From Cupriavidus sp. WKF15 (GTDB taxonomy: Bacteria > Pseudomonadota > Gammaproteobacteria > Burkholderiales > Burkholderiaceae), in assembly GCF_029278605.1 (NCBI RefSeq), contig NZ_CP119573.1, positions 1,674,001-1,738,000 of the forward strand: 64,000 nucleotides of DNA, written 5' to 3'. A model generated the notes under the pieces. That model did no database searches. It saw only the letters and a list, made by a program, of their open reading frames with translations, and was not told the DNA's origin. The translations under genes and the position numbers were made by a program. Below, in pieces: positions 16,297 through 26,566 of this stretch (within the stretch, counting starts at the first letter, position 1; every line of letters starts with the position of its first letter).

Positions 16297-17655
16297 ATGA
16301 CAAACACCAAGCTGACCCTGATCGCGTCGCTTTCGCTGGTGGCGTTCGCCGCCGTGCCGGCGCAGGCCAGCGACGACTTGCGCCCGCCGGCCGCCGTCGT
16401 TCTCGCTGCCGGCAACACCGCGCCCGCGCCTTCCGCCGCTCCCGCCGGCCCCTCCTACGGCCTGCACGATCTGCTGGGGATGGCGCAGTCCACAAACAAG
16501 GGGGTCGAGGCTGCGCAGGCCAACGTCGACGCCGCCAATGCCGCCATCACCAGTGCGCGCGCCTATCCGAACCCGCAGGTCGAAGTCATGTACGGCCGTC
16601 TGCAGGGCAAGCAGCCCGGCGTCACCAGCGGCAATGCGCCAACCTACGCCATTACCCAGAAGCTCGACTATCCGCACCAGCGCAGCCTGCGCGAGGACAT
16701 GGCCACGCGCGGACTGGAAGCGTCGCAGGCCATGCGGCAGGGCTTTCGCGCCGAGCTTGCCGCGCGCGTGAAGACTGCCTACTTCGAGGTGCTGCGCCGC
16801 GAGAGCGAACTGCAGGCGGCGTCCGAGGACCTGGCCATGACGCGCCAGATCCATTCCCGCGCGCGCCTGCGCGTGGAGGTGGGCGAGGCTCCACGCTACG
16901 AACTGATCAAGGCCGAGACCGAGCTGCTGGCGGCGCAGAAGAGCCAGCAGACTGCCGAATTGCGCGTGAACCAGGCCAAGGCCGCGCTGCGCCAGCAGGT
17001 CGGCGGTGCGATGCCGGCTCAATTCGCGCTGGACGGCAGTCTGAGCCACGCGCCGCAGGTGCCGCCGCTGCCGCAACTGCGCAGCACCGTGACCGCGAGC
17101 AATGCCGAACTGATCCAGCGCCGCATGGAACTGGAGCGCGCGCGGCTGGGCGTCGATTACCAGCGTTCGCTGCGCTGGCCGGAAGTCGCCATGCGTGCGA
17201 GCACGGACCGCCAGCCGGACAACAACGTCTCGCAGATCGGCCTGGTGCTGACCATTCCGCTGTGGGACCGCCGCAGCGGTCCGGTGGGCGAGGCCACGGC
17301 CCAGGCCACGCAGGCCCGCAGCGCGCTGGAAGCGCGTGAATTCGAGCTGGCCCAGGAGCTCGAAACCGCCTACCGCCAGTACGAGATCACCCAGTCGCAG
17401 GTGGCCGCGCTCGAGTCCGGCATCGTGCGCGAGGCCGAATCCGCACTGAACGTGGCCGAGTCGGGGTACCGCTTCGGCGAGCGCGGCATCCTCGACTACC
17501 TGGATGCGCAGCGCGTGCTGCGCGGCGCGCGCAATGAACTGATCGCCGCCCAGTTCGACCTGCAGGTCGCCGCCATCCAGATCGAAAAGCTCATGTCGGC
17601 GGCGCCGGGCACCACGCCCGCGGGCCTGCCGTCCTCCACCATCCAGAACCAATGA
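16297..17655 (+). CDS. czcC: Outer-membrane efflux protein of an RND metal exporter (CzcC-like)
   Basis: 452 residues, TolC/OEP family. The signal peptide (TLIASLSLVAFAAVPAQA) is followed by two OEP repeats with the expected coiled-coil helices, e.g. EAAQANVDAANAAITSARAY and AESALNVAESGYRFGERGIL. It forms the outer-membrane channel for the CzcB-CzcA pump. The ATG at 16297 is preferred over a TTG five codons upstream. The stop overlaps the start of czcB (ATGA). Confidence 0.92.
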   Translation: MTNTKLTLIASLSLVAFAAVPAQASDDLRPPAAVVLAAGNTAPAPSAAPAGPSYGLHDLLGMAQSTNKGVEAAQANVDAANAAITSARAYPNPQVEVMYGRLQGKQPGVTSGNAPTYAITQKLDYPHQRSLREDMATRGLEASQAMRQGFRAELAARVKTAYFEVLRRESELQAASEDLAMTRQIHSRARLRVEVGEAPRYELIKAETELLAAQKSQQTAELRVNQAKAALRQQVGGAMPAQFALDGSLSHAPQVPPLPQLRSTVTASNAELIQRRMELERARLGVDYQRSLRWPEVAMRASTDRQPDNNVSQIGLVLTIPLWDRRSGPVGEATAQATQARSALEAREFELAQELETAYRQYEITQSQVAALESGIVREAESALNVAESGYRFGERGILDYLDAQRVLRGARNELIAAQFDLQVAAIQIEKLMSAAPGTTPAGLPSSTIQNQ

Positions 17656-18818
17656 TCATGCGTCCCAATTTCCTGCTTTCGCTGACGGCCGCTGCCGTCA
17701 TGGTGTTTGCCCTGGCGGGCTGCTCGAAGGAGCCGGTCCAGGCGACCGAAGCGCCCCGCCTGCCGCCCGGCGTGGTCAAGCCCGAAGCCAACCTGATGCA
17801 GACGCTGAAGGTGGCGCCGCTGGCCACGTCCCCGTTCAGCGAGATGCTGCGCGTGGCCGGGCGCATCGATTTCGACGAGCAGCGCGTGTCGCGCGTCGGC
17901 GCCAGCGTGACCGGGCGCGTGACCGACCTGTACGCGAGCCTGGGCGAGGAGGTCAAGGCCGGCCAAGTGCTGGCCCGCCTGCACAGCACCGAACTGGGCG
18001 CGGCGCAGATGGCCTTCCTGAAGAGCGAGGCGCAGCACGAACTGCAGGCCCGTAATGCCGAACGCGCCCAGCAACTGTACGCCGCCGATGTGATCGGCCG
18101 CGGCGAACTGCAGCGCCGCCAGAGCGAACTGGCCATTGCCTCGGCCGAGATGCGCGCCTATCGCGACCAGTTGCGCGTGCTGGGCATGTCGCCGGCCGCC
18201 ATTGCCGATCTGGCCAGGAGCGGCAGCATCAACTCGCACTCGCCGGTGTATTCGAGCCTCAGCGGCACCGTGGTCGAACGCAATGTGGCCCAGGGCCAGG
18301 TCGTGCAGCCGGCCGATGCGCTCTACACCGTGGCGGACCTGTCGCGCGTGTGGGTGGTGGCCGAAGTGCCGGAGCAGCAGACCGCGCAGGTGGCCGAAGG
18401 GCAGAGCGTGGAGATCGAGGTGCCTTCGCTGGCCAACGGCAAGGGCGCCCAGACCATTACCGGCAAGCTGATCTATGTGGGCCGCACGGTGAATCCGCAG
18501 TCGCGCACGGTGCTGGTCCGCACCGAGCTCGACAACCGCGAGGGCCGTCTCAAGCCGGCCATGCTCGCAAGCATGCTGATCGCCAGCAAGCCGGTCGACC
18601 AGCTCGTGGTGCCGGCCTCCGCCGTGATGCGCGACGGCAATGATGAGCTGGTCTACGTCGAAATGGCCGATGGCCAGTTCCGCCAGACGCGCGTCAAGCT
18701 CGGCGCGGAGAGCGACGGCATGCGCGTGGTGCTCAATGGCGCCAAGGCTGGCGACCGTGTCGTGGTCGATGGCGCGTTCCATCTCGACAACGAGCGCAAG
18801 CGTCTCGAACAGGGCTGA
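17652..18818 (+). CDS. czcB: RND periplasmic adaptor (CzcB-like membrane fusion protein)
   Basis: 388 residues. The N-terminus has a lipobox-like VFALAGC, so it is probably a lipoprotein of the inner membrane. Lipoyl/barrel-sandwich halves are visible (VTGRVTDLYASLGEEVKAGQ and LSGTVVERNVAQGQVVQPAD), flanking an alpha-helical hairpin, then beta-barrel and membrane-proximal domains ending LNGAKAGDRVVVDGAFHLDN. It bridges CzcA to CzcC. A start at 17658 is also possible. It lacks a His-rich metal-binding N-terminus of the kind seen in CzcB of strain CH34. Confidence 0.93.
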   Translation: MIMRPNFLLSLTAAAVMVFALAGCSKEPVQATEAPRLPPGVVKPEANLMQTLKVAPLATSPFSEMLRVAGRIDFDEQRVSRVGASVTGRVTDLYASLGEEVKAGQVLARLHSTELGAAQMAFLKSEAQHELQARNAERAQQLYAADVIGRGELQRRQSELAIASAEMRAYRDQLRVLGMSPAAIADLARSGSINSHSPVYSSLSGTVVERNVAQGQVVQPADALYTVADLSRVWVVAEVPEQQTAQVAEGQSVEIEVPSLANGKGAQTITGKLIYVGRTVNPQSRTVLVRTELDNREGRLKPAMLASMLIASKPVDQLVVPASAVMRDGNDELVYVEMADGQFRQTRVKLGAESDGMRVVLNGAKAGDRVVVDGAFHLDNERKRLEQG

Positions 18819-18823
18819 GCACC

Positions 18824-21800
18824 ATGATGAAATCCCTGGTTGAAGCCGCCATCAAGCAGCGCCTGGTGGTGTGCGTGCTGGCTGTGGTGCTGCTCTTCTT
18901 CGGCCTGCGCGCGGCCACAAAGCTGTCGGTCGATGCATTCCCGGACGTGACCAACGTGCAGGTGCAGATCGCCACCGAGGCCACCGGGCGCTCGCCGGAG
19001 GAAGTGGAGCGCTTTGTCACCGTGCCGGTGGAAATGGCCATGACCGGCCTGCCCGGGCTGGAAGAGATGCGTTCGCTGAACAAGGCGGGCCTGTCGCTGA
19101 TCACGCTCGTGTTCACCGATGCCACGGACGTCTACTTCGCGCGCCAGCTCGTCATGGAGCGCCTGATCGAGGTCTCCGGACGCATGCCCGAAGGCGTGAC
19201 GCCAGTGCTCGGGCCGGTCTCGACCGGCCTTGGCGAGGTCTACCAGTACACACTGGACCGCCCCGACGACGGCAACCGCGAACTGACGCAAGAGGAACTG
19301 GCCGAGCGCCGCATTGCCCAGGACTGGGTGGTGCGCCCGCTGCTGCGCTCGATCCCTGGCGTGGCCGAGATCAACTCGCAGGGCGGCTACGTGCGCCAGT
19401 ACCAGGCGCTGGTCAATCCGGAGCGCATGCGCCACTACGACGTCTCGATCCAGCAGGTCTACCAGGCGCTCGCGCGCAACAACGCCAACTCCGGCGGCGG
19501 CGTGCTGCCGCACTACGCCGAGCAGTACCTGATCCGCGGCGTGGGTTTGGCCAAAGGCGTGGACGACCTGGGCAGCATCGTGCTGAAGGAAGTCGCCGGC
19601 ACGCCGGTTTACCTGCGCGATGTGGCCACCGTCACCATCGGCCATGAGGTGCGCCAGGGCGCGCTGGTGAAGAACGGCCAGACCGAGGCGGTCGGCGGCA
19701 TCGTCATGATGATGCGCGGCGGCAATGCCAAGGAGGTCGTGAGCCGCGTCAAGGCGCGCGTGGCCGAGATCAACGCCAAGGGCATGCTGCCCGGCAAGCT
19801 GCAGATCGTGCCGTACTACGACCGCAGCGAGCTGGTCGATGCCGCGCTGTGGACGGTGACCAAGGTGCTGCTGGAAGGCGTGGTGCTGGTGGTGATCGTG
19901 CTGTTCCTGTTCCTGGGGGACGTGCGTTCGTCGATCATCGTGCTGGCGACGCTGGTGCTGACACCGCTGCTGACCTTCATGGTGATGAACCGGATGGGGC
20001 TGTCGGCCAACCTGATGTCGCTGGGCGGGCTGGCGATTGCCATCGGCCTGATGGTGGACGGCTCCGTGGTGGTGGTCGAGAACGCGTTCGAGCGGCTGGG
20101 CCACAAGGAGCCGGGGCTGACCAAGACCGAGATCCTGGTGAAGGCCGTGCAGGAAGTGGCCACGCCCGTGGTCGTCGGCGTGGGCATCATCATCCTGGTG
20201 TTCCTGCCGCTGATGACGCTGTCCGGCATGGAAGGCAAGATGTTCGCGCCGCTGGCGTTCACGATCTCGATCGCGCTGGCGATCTCGCTGTTCCTTTCGC
20301 TGACGCTGTCGCCGGTGCTGAGTTCCTACCTGCTCAAGGGCGGCGCCGAGCATGACACCAGGATCATCGCCTTCATGAAGCGGCATTACCTGCGCCTGCT
20401 GCACTGGGCGCTGGGCAACAGCCGCAAGACCGTGATCGGCGCGGTGGGGGCCTTTGTGCTGACGCTGGCCATCGTGCCGCTGCTGGGCACCTCGTTCATC
20501 CCGGAGATGAAGGAGGGCTCGATCGTGCCGGCCATTGACCGCGTGCCGAACATTTCGCTGGAAGAGTCGATCAAGCTCGAGAAGGAGGCCAACAAGCTGG
20601 TGCTGGGCGTGCCCGGCGTGAAGTCGGTGGTGTCAGGCGTGGGCCGTGGCGAAAGCCCTGCGGACCCGCAGGGCCAGAACGAATCGACGCCGATCGCCAG
20701 CCTCAAGGACCGCGACGAATGGCCCGACGGCTGGTCCCAGGATGACATCGCCAACGCCATTCGCGAGAAGCTCAAGGCCATTCCCGGCGTGCAGATCGTG
20801 ATGGCGCAGCCGATTTCCGACCGCGTCGACGAGATGGTCAGCGGCGTGCGTTCGGACGTGGCGGTGAAGGTGTTCGGCGACGACCTCGACAAGCTGCGCG
20901 AACTCGCGGGCGAGATCGCGCGTGTCGCCGGTGGCATCCAGGGCTCGCAGGATATCCGCATCGAACGTGTGTCGGGGCAGCAGTACCTGTCGATCGAGAT
21001 CGATCGCCAGGCGATTGCGCGCTACGGCCTGAACGTGTCGGACATCCACGACATCATCGAGATCTCGATCGGCGGCAAGCGCGCCACGGACATCTTCGAG
21101 GGCGAGCGCCGCTTTGCCGCGGCCGTGCGCCTGCCTGAGGCGTTCCGCGGCAATGTGCAGGCCATCCGCCAGCTGCTGGTGTCGACGCCAAACGGCGTCC
21201 AGGTGCCGCTGCAAAGCGTGGCGAAGATCGAGGTCAACGACGGCCCCGCGCAGATCAGCCGCGAAATGGCCAAGCGCCGCGTGGTGGTGATGATCAACGT
21301 GAAGGACCGCGACCTCGGCGGCTTCGTTGCCGAGCTGCAGCAGGCCGCGGGCGCCAGGGTCAGGCTGCCGGAAGGCTACTACCTCGAGTGGGGCGGCCAG
21401 TTCCAGAACATGGAACGCGCCATGGGCCACCTGAAGATCATCGTGCCGGTGACCATCGCCGCGATCTTCTTCCTGCTGTTCCTGCTGTTCAACTCGCTGC
21501 GCTTCGCCACGCTGATCATCACGGTGCTGCCGTTCGCGTCGATCGGCGGCATCATCGGGCTGTTCGTCACCGGCGAATACCTGTCGGTGCCGGCGTCGGT
21601 GGGCTTTATCGCGCTGTGGGGCATGGCCGTGCTCAATGGCGTGGTGCTGGTGTCGTACATCCGCACGCTGCGCGATTCGGGGCTTTCATTGCATGAAGCG
21701 GTGGTGCAGGGCGCAACGCAGCGCTTCCGGCCGGTGATGATGACGGCGACCATTGCCATGCTCGGCCTGGTGCCGTTCCTGTTCTCGACCGGCCCGGGCT

Positions 21801-21940
21801 CGGAGGTGCAGCGCCCGCTGGCGGTGGTGGTGATCGGCGGGCTGATCACGTCGACACTGCTGACGCTGGTGATGGTGCCGACGCTGTACCGCTGGTTCGA
21901 CGACCGCAAGGCGGATCCGACCAGGGATGTGCCGGTCTGA
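18824..21940 (+). CDS. czcA: Heavy-metal efflux RND transporter (HME family, CzcA-like)
   Basis: 1038 residues, the proton-driven inner-membrane pump. The HME topology is complete: TM1 at about residues 13-32, a large periplasmic loop, a TM2-TM6 block (LLEGVVLVVIVLFLFLGDVR through SLFLSLTLSPVLSSYLL), a second loop and TM8-TM12 to the end. TM4 reads AIGLMVDGSVVVVENAF: Asp412 and Glu419 match the proton-relay Asp408 and Glu415 of CH34 CzcA, but the place of Asp402 holds Ala406. The metal (Co/Zn/Cd, Cu/Ag or other) cannot be fixed from sequence alone. It follows czcB by 5 nt; a strong terminator lies 30 nt downstream. Confidence 0.93.
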   Translation: MMKSLVEAAIKQRLVVCVLAVVLLFFGLRAATKLSVDAFPDVTNVQVQIATEATGRSPEEVERFVTVPVEMAMTGLPGLEEMRSLNKAGLSLITLVFTDATDVYFARQLVMERLIEVSGRMPEGVTPVLGPVSTGLGEVYQYTLDRPDDGNRELTQEELAERRIAQDWVVRPLLRSIPGVAEINSQGGYVRQYQALVNPERMRHYDVSIQQVYQALARNNANSGGGVLPHYAEQYLIRGVGLAKGVDDLGSIVLKEVAGTPVYLRDVATVTIGHEVRQGALVKNGQTEAVGGIVMMMRGGNAKEVVSRVKARVAEINAKGMLPGKLQIVPYYDRSELVDAALWTVTKVLLEGVVLVVIVLFLFLGDVRSSIIVLATLVLTPLLTFMVMNRMGLSANLMSLGGLAIAIGLMVDGSVVVVENAFERLGHKEPGLTKTEILVKAVQEVATPVVVGVGIIILVFLPLMTLSGMEGKMFAPLAFTISIALAISLFLSLTLSPVLSSYLLKGGAEHDTRIIAFMKRHYLRLLHWALGNSRKTVIGAVGAFVLTLAIVPLLGTSFIPEMKEGSIVPAIDRVPNISLEESIKLEKEANKLVLGVPGVKSVVSGVGRGESPADPQGQNESTPIASLKDRDEWPDGWSQDDIANAIREKLKAIPGVQIVMAQPISDRVDEMVSGVRSDVAVKVFGDDLDKLRELAGEIARVAGGIQGSQDIRIERVSGQQYLSIEIDRQAIARYGLNVSDIHDIIEISIGGKRATDIFEGERRFAAAVRLPEAFRGNVQAIRQLLVSTPNGVQVPLQSVAKIEVNDGPAQISREMAKRRVVVMINVKDRDLGGFVAELQQAAGARVRLPEGYYLEWGGQFQNMERAMGHLKIIVPVTIAAIFFLLFLLFNSLRFATLIITVLPFASIGGIIGLFVTGEYLSVPASVGFIALWGMAVLNGVVLVSYIRTLRDSGLSLHEAVVQGATQRFRPVMMTATIAMLGLVPFLFSTGPGSEVQRPLAVVVIGGLITSTLLTLVMVPTLYRWFDDRKADPTRDVPV

Positions 21941-21969
21941 TGCGGTGATCCTGTCGCGATGATCAAGAA

Positions 21970-22004
21970 AGGCGCTTCGCGCGGTACGCGAAGCGCTTTT
22001 TTCT
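21970..22004 (+). terminator. Rho-independent terminator of the czc-like operon
   Basis: A GC-rich stem GGCGCTTCGCG/CGCGAAGCGC around a short loop, followed by TTTTTTCTTT, 30 nt after the czcA stop. It also stands just beyond the 3' end of the converging small gene at 22026. Confidence 0.9.
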
Positions 22005-22025
22005 TTGACCGCTCGCCAGGGTGTA

Positions 22026-22208
22026 TTACGAGACCGAAATCACCTTGATGTCTTCCCACTGCGGATGCAGCAGCCGCAGCGTGGCCAGGATGGCCTTGGG
22101 GTCGTCCGCATGCCGCTCGGACAAAGCGACAGACTCCGTCGTGGTGATGACCGGCTTGCGACCCTTCTGGCGGTACTCGATTTCGACGCTCTTGGTGACA
22201 AATGACAT
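22026..22208 (-). CDS. Small hypothetical protein, 60 residues
   Basis: Not recognised. Reads as a compact soluble protein starting MSFVTKSVEIEYRQKGRKPV and ending PQWEDIKVISVS, with balanced charged and hydrophobic residues and normal codon use. A GGGAAA stretch about 9-14 nt upstream of the start could serve as ribosome site. It stands alone, tail to tail with the czc operon and 136 nt downstream of the MFS gene. Confidence 0.6.
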   Translation of the reverse strand: MSFVTKSVEIEYRQKGRKPVITTTESVALSERHADDPKAILATLRLLHPQWEDIKVISVS

Positions 22209-22343
22209 GGCTGGCTTTCCCGGAAATTGTTGCCTGGCGCAGGGGATGAAGGTCAGGCAGGAACAATAACGGCAGGCCAGCGCGGGACTTTTGATCCGGG
22301 CAAATACGGAGATTGTTTCAGATCATTGCAGCAGGGCGCCGGC

Positions 22344-23570
22344 TCAGGGCCGTTCCGTGGCGAAGTACAACAACGCCAGGATCGGCAGCGCGAAGCCGAT
22401 GCCGCCGGCCAGCGGCCAGCCGCCCTGCGCAAAGGCCCAGCCGCCAAGTGCCGAACCCAGCGCTCCACCGACAAAGAACACGGCCATGAACACGCCGTTC
22501 AGGCGGCCGCGGTGCTCGGGGCTCAGCGAGAAGATCGCCCGCTGGCTGACCACCAGGCTGGCCGAGACGCCGAAGTCCAGCACGATGGCGGCGACGGTCA
22601 GCATGGCCAGTGCCAGCATCGACCCGGGCGTGCCGGCAAGCCCGAGCAGCAGCGATCCCGAGCCCAGCAGCAGCGCAATGGCCGTCATGCGGCGCCCGCG
22701 ACCGCGGTCGGCCAGCCGCCCGGCAATGGGGGCGGCAATCGCGCCGGCCACGCCGGCCAGCGCGAACAGCGCAATGCCGCGCTGCGACAGCCCGAACGCC
22801 GGTCCGGACAGGTAGAGCGGCACCGTGGTCCAGAACAGGCTGAACGCGCCAAACATGCTGGCCTGGTAGGCTGCGCGCCGGCGCAGCACCGGCTGCGTAC
22901 GCAGCAGACGCCACATGGAGCCGAGCATCTCGGCATAGCGCAGCCCCGGGGCTGGCTTGCGCTGCGGCAGGCGCCGCGCCAGGACGAACGACAGCACGGC
23001 CATGACCACGGCCGACAGCGCAAAGATGGCATGCCAGCCCCAGAGGTCGGCCACGATGCTGGCGATCGGCCGGGCCAGCATGATGCCCAGCAGCAGGCCG
23101 CTGGTGACATTGCCGACCGCGCGTCCGCGCGCATGGTCGGGCGCCAGGTGGGCGGCAAATGGCACCAGCACCTGCACGGCCACGGAACAAAGCCCGATCA
23201 GCCAGGCCGCCAGCAAGAAGGTGACGGCATGCGAAGCAAAGGCGGCAGCGGCCAGCGCCACGGCGTTGCCGGCCAGCAGCCGGCATACCAGGCGGCGGTT
23301 TTCTACCAGGTCTGCCAGCGGCACCAGCAATAGCAGCCCCAGGCAGTAGCCGGCCTGGACCAGCGTGACGATCAGTCCGGCTGCGCCCGGTGACAGTTGC
23401 AGCGCCGCGGCGATCGGTCCCACCAGCGGCTGGGCGAAGTACAGGTTAGCGACGGTCATGCCGCAGGCGGCGGCAAGCAGCGGTGTGACCCAGGCGGGGA
23501 CGGACTGCGGCGGCTCGATCGGGTGCGTGCCCGGTGCGGTGGCCCCGCCGGTGGCGGACTGGACGGTCAT
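22344..23570 (-). CDS. MFS drug/sugar-type exporter
   Basis: 408 residues, 12 predicted membrane helices, major facilitator family of the DHA1/arabinose-efflux type. Helix 1 starts [20 protein letters not shown]; the loop 2-3 signature is reduced ([20 protein letters not shown]), and a second DRGRGRRM loop lies in the C-half. The start at 23570 is chosen because residues upstream are Arg/Pro-rich and lack family character. Substrate unknown. Confidence 0.87.
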   Translation of the reverse strand: MTVQSATGGATAPGTHPIEPPQSVPAWVTPLLAAACGMTVANLYFAQPLVGPIAAALQLSPGAAGLIVTLVQAGYCLGLLLLVPLADLVENRRLVCRLLAGNAVALAAAAFASHAVTFLLAAWLIGLCSVAVQVLVPFAAHLAPDHARGRAVGNVTSGLLLGIMLARPIASIVADLWGWHAIFALSAVVMAVLSFVLARRLPQRKPAPGLRYAEMLGSMWRLLRTQPVLRRRAAYQASMFGAFSLFWTTVPLYLSGPAFGLSQRGIALFALAGVAGAIAAPIAGRLADRGRGRRMTAIALLLGSGSLLLGLAGTPGSMLALAMLTVAAIVLDFGVSASLVVSQRAIFSLSPEHRGRLNGVFMAVFFVGGALGSALGGWAFAQGGWPLAGGIGFALPILALLYFATERP

Positions 23571-23853
23571 GGCGATCTTCAACTTGGCGGCAGCGGGTGC
23601 CGGTCTTGTTATGCCGGCGCGATTCGAAGTGGCGCCGGCGCAACGCCTGCATCCCGGGTCGGATGCAGGCAGCGCGTAGTGGCCGGCAGGGTAGCACTTG
23701 TGCCGCCAGCTTGCAGGCGGCCGATCTCCGGCATACGGGGGAAGGGCAGAGGAGGTGTGAAGCGACCAGGACCAGCGCAATGACAGACCGGTGCTGCCAT
23801 GCGAGCTGCAATGGTGGCTCCGGCGTAGCCGGCCTGGCCTGCCGGCTTGACCG

Positions 23854-24207
23854 TCAGCGCCGCTTCAGTTCGCCAAGGTAGTAGTTGATCTCGGCCAGCA
23901 GCGTGGTGTGGAAGGTCTCGGGCAACTGCCGGTCGTCGGTCATGCCCAGCAGGTCGTCGACGCGCCTGCGGAAGGCGCTTTCCACGCTGTCGCGGCGTTC
24001 CGCCGGCATGCCGGCACACAGTGCGGCCAGGAACTCGCGCAGCACCAGCAGGCGCGCGCCGTACTGCACCATGGCATCGCCCTGGGTCTTGAGGCTGCGC
24101 GAAAACTGATCGGGAACGACGTCTGGCGCGGCGGCCTCGTGGATCGGCACCGCGGCGTTGTCCGTGCAAGCTTGCGACTTGCCGGTCAGTATGGATTTCC
24201 TGAACAT
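23854..24207 (-). CDS. Hypothetical protein, 117 residues
   Basis: Not recognised. The first 40 residues are low in structure ([20 protein letters not shown]), the rest predicted helical, with [20 protein letters not shown] and a C-terminal [16 protein letters not shown]. No signal peptide or membrane segment. A 300-nt space separates it from the divergent chemoreceptor gene; I see no further gene in that space. Confidence 0.55.
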   Translation of the reverse strand: MFRKSILTGKSQACTDNAAVPIHEAAAPDVVPDQFSRSLKTQGDAMVQYGARLLVLREFLAALCAGMPAERRDSVESAFRRRVDDLLGMTDDRQLPETFHTTLLAEINYYLGELKRR

Positions 24208-24510
24208 GACGGGCCTCCGTGAGAGCCTCTAGCGCCGGGTGTATGGACCAAGCGGTGGTTGCGTGCATCTTGAAGCCCTCGACAATGCCAGACTGTTCGC
24301 TAGCGGACACTCGAATCATGGGGCTCGCAAGACAGTAGTTTGCGGTGCATCAACGAAGGTGGCGCGGGGGCGTTACGTCCGGTGGATCGCTGCCGTTAGG
24401 GCCGAAAGACCGCGCTGCGCAAACTCTGCCAAAGCGCGCACCGCGCCCGCACAGGCATGCTGGCCGGGAGCATCGGGGGCTTAACCAAGCCAGCAATTCA
24501 AGTTTCCGCC

Positions 24511-26229
24511 ATGAGTCAGTTCATCCATACGATCAAGTTCAGGATTCTCCTGGTGTTCGGCGTCTGTATCGCGCTGATGCTGGGAATCGGGGTGTTCGCG
24601 CTGCAGACCATCGCCAGCCTGAACCGGAACATGCACAACGCCTATGAGCAGAATACCGTGGCCATCGGCCAGCTGGCCGAGGTACGCGTGGCGCAGCTTC
24701 ATATCCGCCGCCTGCTGTGGAAGATCCGCGCGACCTCCGAGGGCGCAACCAGCGAGGACGTCGCACTAGTCCAGGAGCAACGCGCGAAGATGCGCAAGGG
24801 CTGGCAGGACTACTATCCCGCCCGGGTAACATCCGCAAACGAGCGAGGCGTGGCCGATACGCTGGACGCAGCGCTTGGCCGTTTCGCTGACCTCGTCGGG
24901 CAGGAGGTGCAACTGCTGGAAGCCGGTGACCATGCCGCGGCAGCCCGCCTGCAGGACCACGAGTTCGGCGCGGCCGGCGACAAGGTCGGCGAACTGATCA
25001 CGCGCGCCGTGGAAGTCAACCTTGCCCAGGGCGCCGACTACAACCGCAGCAGCCTCGCGCAGGCGCGCACCGCGCTCTGGATGACGGCGGCGTTGATCCT
25101 GGTCGGCCTGCTGGTATCGCTGGCGGCGTCATACCATCTCCAGCGAACCATCACGCGGCAACTGCGCCGTTCCGTCGAGATTGCCGACGAGATTGCCGCG
25201 GGACACCTCGATCAGCCGATCGAGGTCCGCTCGCGCGACGAATTCGGACTGTTGCTGGAAGCCATGGCACGCATGAGCCGCCAGCTTGCGCAAACCGTGC
25301 GGGGTATCCAGGTATCGAGCGAGGCCGTGCGCGTGGCCTCGCGCGAGATCGCCAGCGGCAATATGGACCTGTCGGCGCGCACCGAACAGCAGGCAGCTTC
25401 GCTGCAGGAAACCGCGGCCAGCATGACGGAGATTTCCCAGACGGTCCGGATGAATGCCGACAATGCGTCGCAGGCCAATGCGCTGGCCGGCAATGCCAGG
25501 GACCTGGCGCATGCCGGCAATGCGGCGGTGCAGGCCATGGTGCAGACCATGGCCCGCATCAGCGGCAGTTCGGACCGCATTGCGGACATCACCACGCTGA
25601 TCGAAGGCATTGCGTTCCAGACCAATATCCTTGCGCTGAATGCGGCGGTCGAAGCCGCGCGAGCGGGCGAGCAGGGGCGCGGCTTCGCCGTGGTGGCGGG
25701 CGAGGTGCGCGCGCTGGCGCAGCGTTCGTCGGCTGCGGCCAAGGAGATCAAGGAACTGATCGAATCCTCAGCGGGCATGGTCCAGGATGGGTCGCGGCAG
25801 GCCGGGGAAGTCGGCCAGAACATGGCGCAGGTGATCCGCGCCATCCAGCAGGTCTCGGACATCATGGGCGAGATTTCCGTGGCGTCCGGCGAGCAGAGCC
25901 AGGGCGTGGAGCAGGTGCACGTGGCCATCAGCCAGATCGACTCGGGCACCCAGCAGAATGCCGCGCTGGTGGAGCAGTCGGCGGCGGCGGCGCAGTCGCT
26001 GGAAGAGCAAGCCAATGCCATGGCCGACGCTGTGTCCGTGTTCCGGCTTGCCGGGACAGGCGGGGCCATGGCGAGCCGCGTGCCAAGCATGTCGCTGGCG
26101 CCCGCCCGGCGCGGGGCGGACGTGAGCCGGGGCCATGTGCCGGCGGTAGTGCGACAGGCTCCGGCGGCTCCGCGCGCGGCCCGCGCCGAAAGTGCCGGCC
26201 CTGAGGGCGAAGACTGGCACACCTTCTGA
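24511..26229 (+). CDS. Methyl-accepting chemotaxis protein with four-helix-bundle sensor
   Basis: 572 residues. TM1 at about 8-30, periplasmic 4HB_MCP sensor to about 185, TM2 at about 190-211, HAMP at about 212-264, then the cytoplasmic signalling domain with the tip [20 protein letters not shown]. It ends in DWHTF, matching the C-terminal xWxxF tether that docks CheR/CheB in Tar-like receptors, so it should be a high-abundance-type, methylated receptor. The start at 24511 ([18 protein letters not shown]) fits the membrane anchor better than the ATG 18 codons upstream. Ligand unknown; it stands alone with its own terminator at 26342. Confidence 0.95.
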   Translation: MSQFIHTIKFRILLVFGVCIALMLGIGVFALQTIASLNRNMHNAYEQNTVAIGQLAEVRVAQLHIRRLLWKIRATSEGATSEDVALVQEQRAKMRKGWQDYYPARVTSANERGVADTLDAALGRFADLVGQEVQLLEAGDHAAAARLQDHEFGAAGDKVGELITRAVEVNLAQGADYNRSSLAQARTALWMTAALILVGLLVSLAASYHLQRTITRQLRRSVEIADEIAAGHLDQPIEVRSRDEFGLLLEAMARMSRQLAQTVRGIQVSSEAVRVASREIASGNMDLSARTEQQAASLQETAASMTEISQTVRMNADNASQANALAGNARDLAHAGNAAVQAMVQTMARISGSSDRIADITTLIEGIAFQTNILALNAAVEAARAGEQGRGFAVVAGEVRALAQRSSAAAKEIKELIESSAGMVQDGSRQAGEVGQNMAQVIRAIQQVSDIMGEISVASGEQSQGVEQVHVAISQIDSGTQQNAALVEQSAAAAQSLEEQANAMADAVSVFRLAGTGGAMASRVPSMSLAPARRGADVSRGHVPAVVRQAPAAPRAARAESAGPEGEDWHTF

Positions 26230-26341
26230 TCCGTCACAAACGCGCGAATACGGCAAGACGGTGACAACTGTTCGAGGCTTTGCGGCAACGGCCAATCCCT
26301 AGAATTTCGTACGTGGCATCTTGCTACACCCCCCGACTTCC

Positions 26342-26369
26342 AGCCCTCCTCCGCGAGGGCTCTTTTTTT
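26342..26369 (+). terminator. Rho-independent terminator after the chemoreceptor gene
   Basis: AGCCCTC-CTCCGC-GAGGGCT stem-loop followed directly by seven T residues, 112 nt downstream of the chemoreceptor stop and about 200 nt before the pagL-like start. The rest of this 337-nt spacer holds no gene; the pagL promoter should lie there. Confidence 0.9.
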
Positions 26370-26566
26370 CCTCCGCTGAGGCATCGGCAAGACTGCTCGG
26401 CACCGCATCGTTCCAGCTACACGTCCCCTTATGGGCAAGATTGTTCCAAAAACGGAACACTCTGTGCAATCCACGTGACTTTTTCGCATGCGGCCAACAC
26501 TGCATAATGCGGCAGCCTGAGCAGGTGCTGCCGCCTCTCCTCGATGCGCGGTCGCCAGGCCCACTT

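Noticed and set aside
15919..17652. 577-residue frame on the minus strand
   Set aside because: Antisense to the czcC-like gene without any recognisable domain.
18653..20404. 583-residue His/Gln/Asp-rich frame on the minus strand
   Set aside because: Antisense shadow of the well-supported CzcA-like gene; composition is typical of the reverse of high-GC coding DNA.
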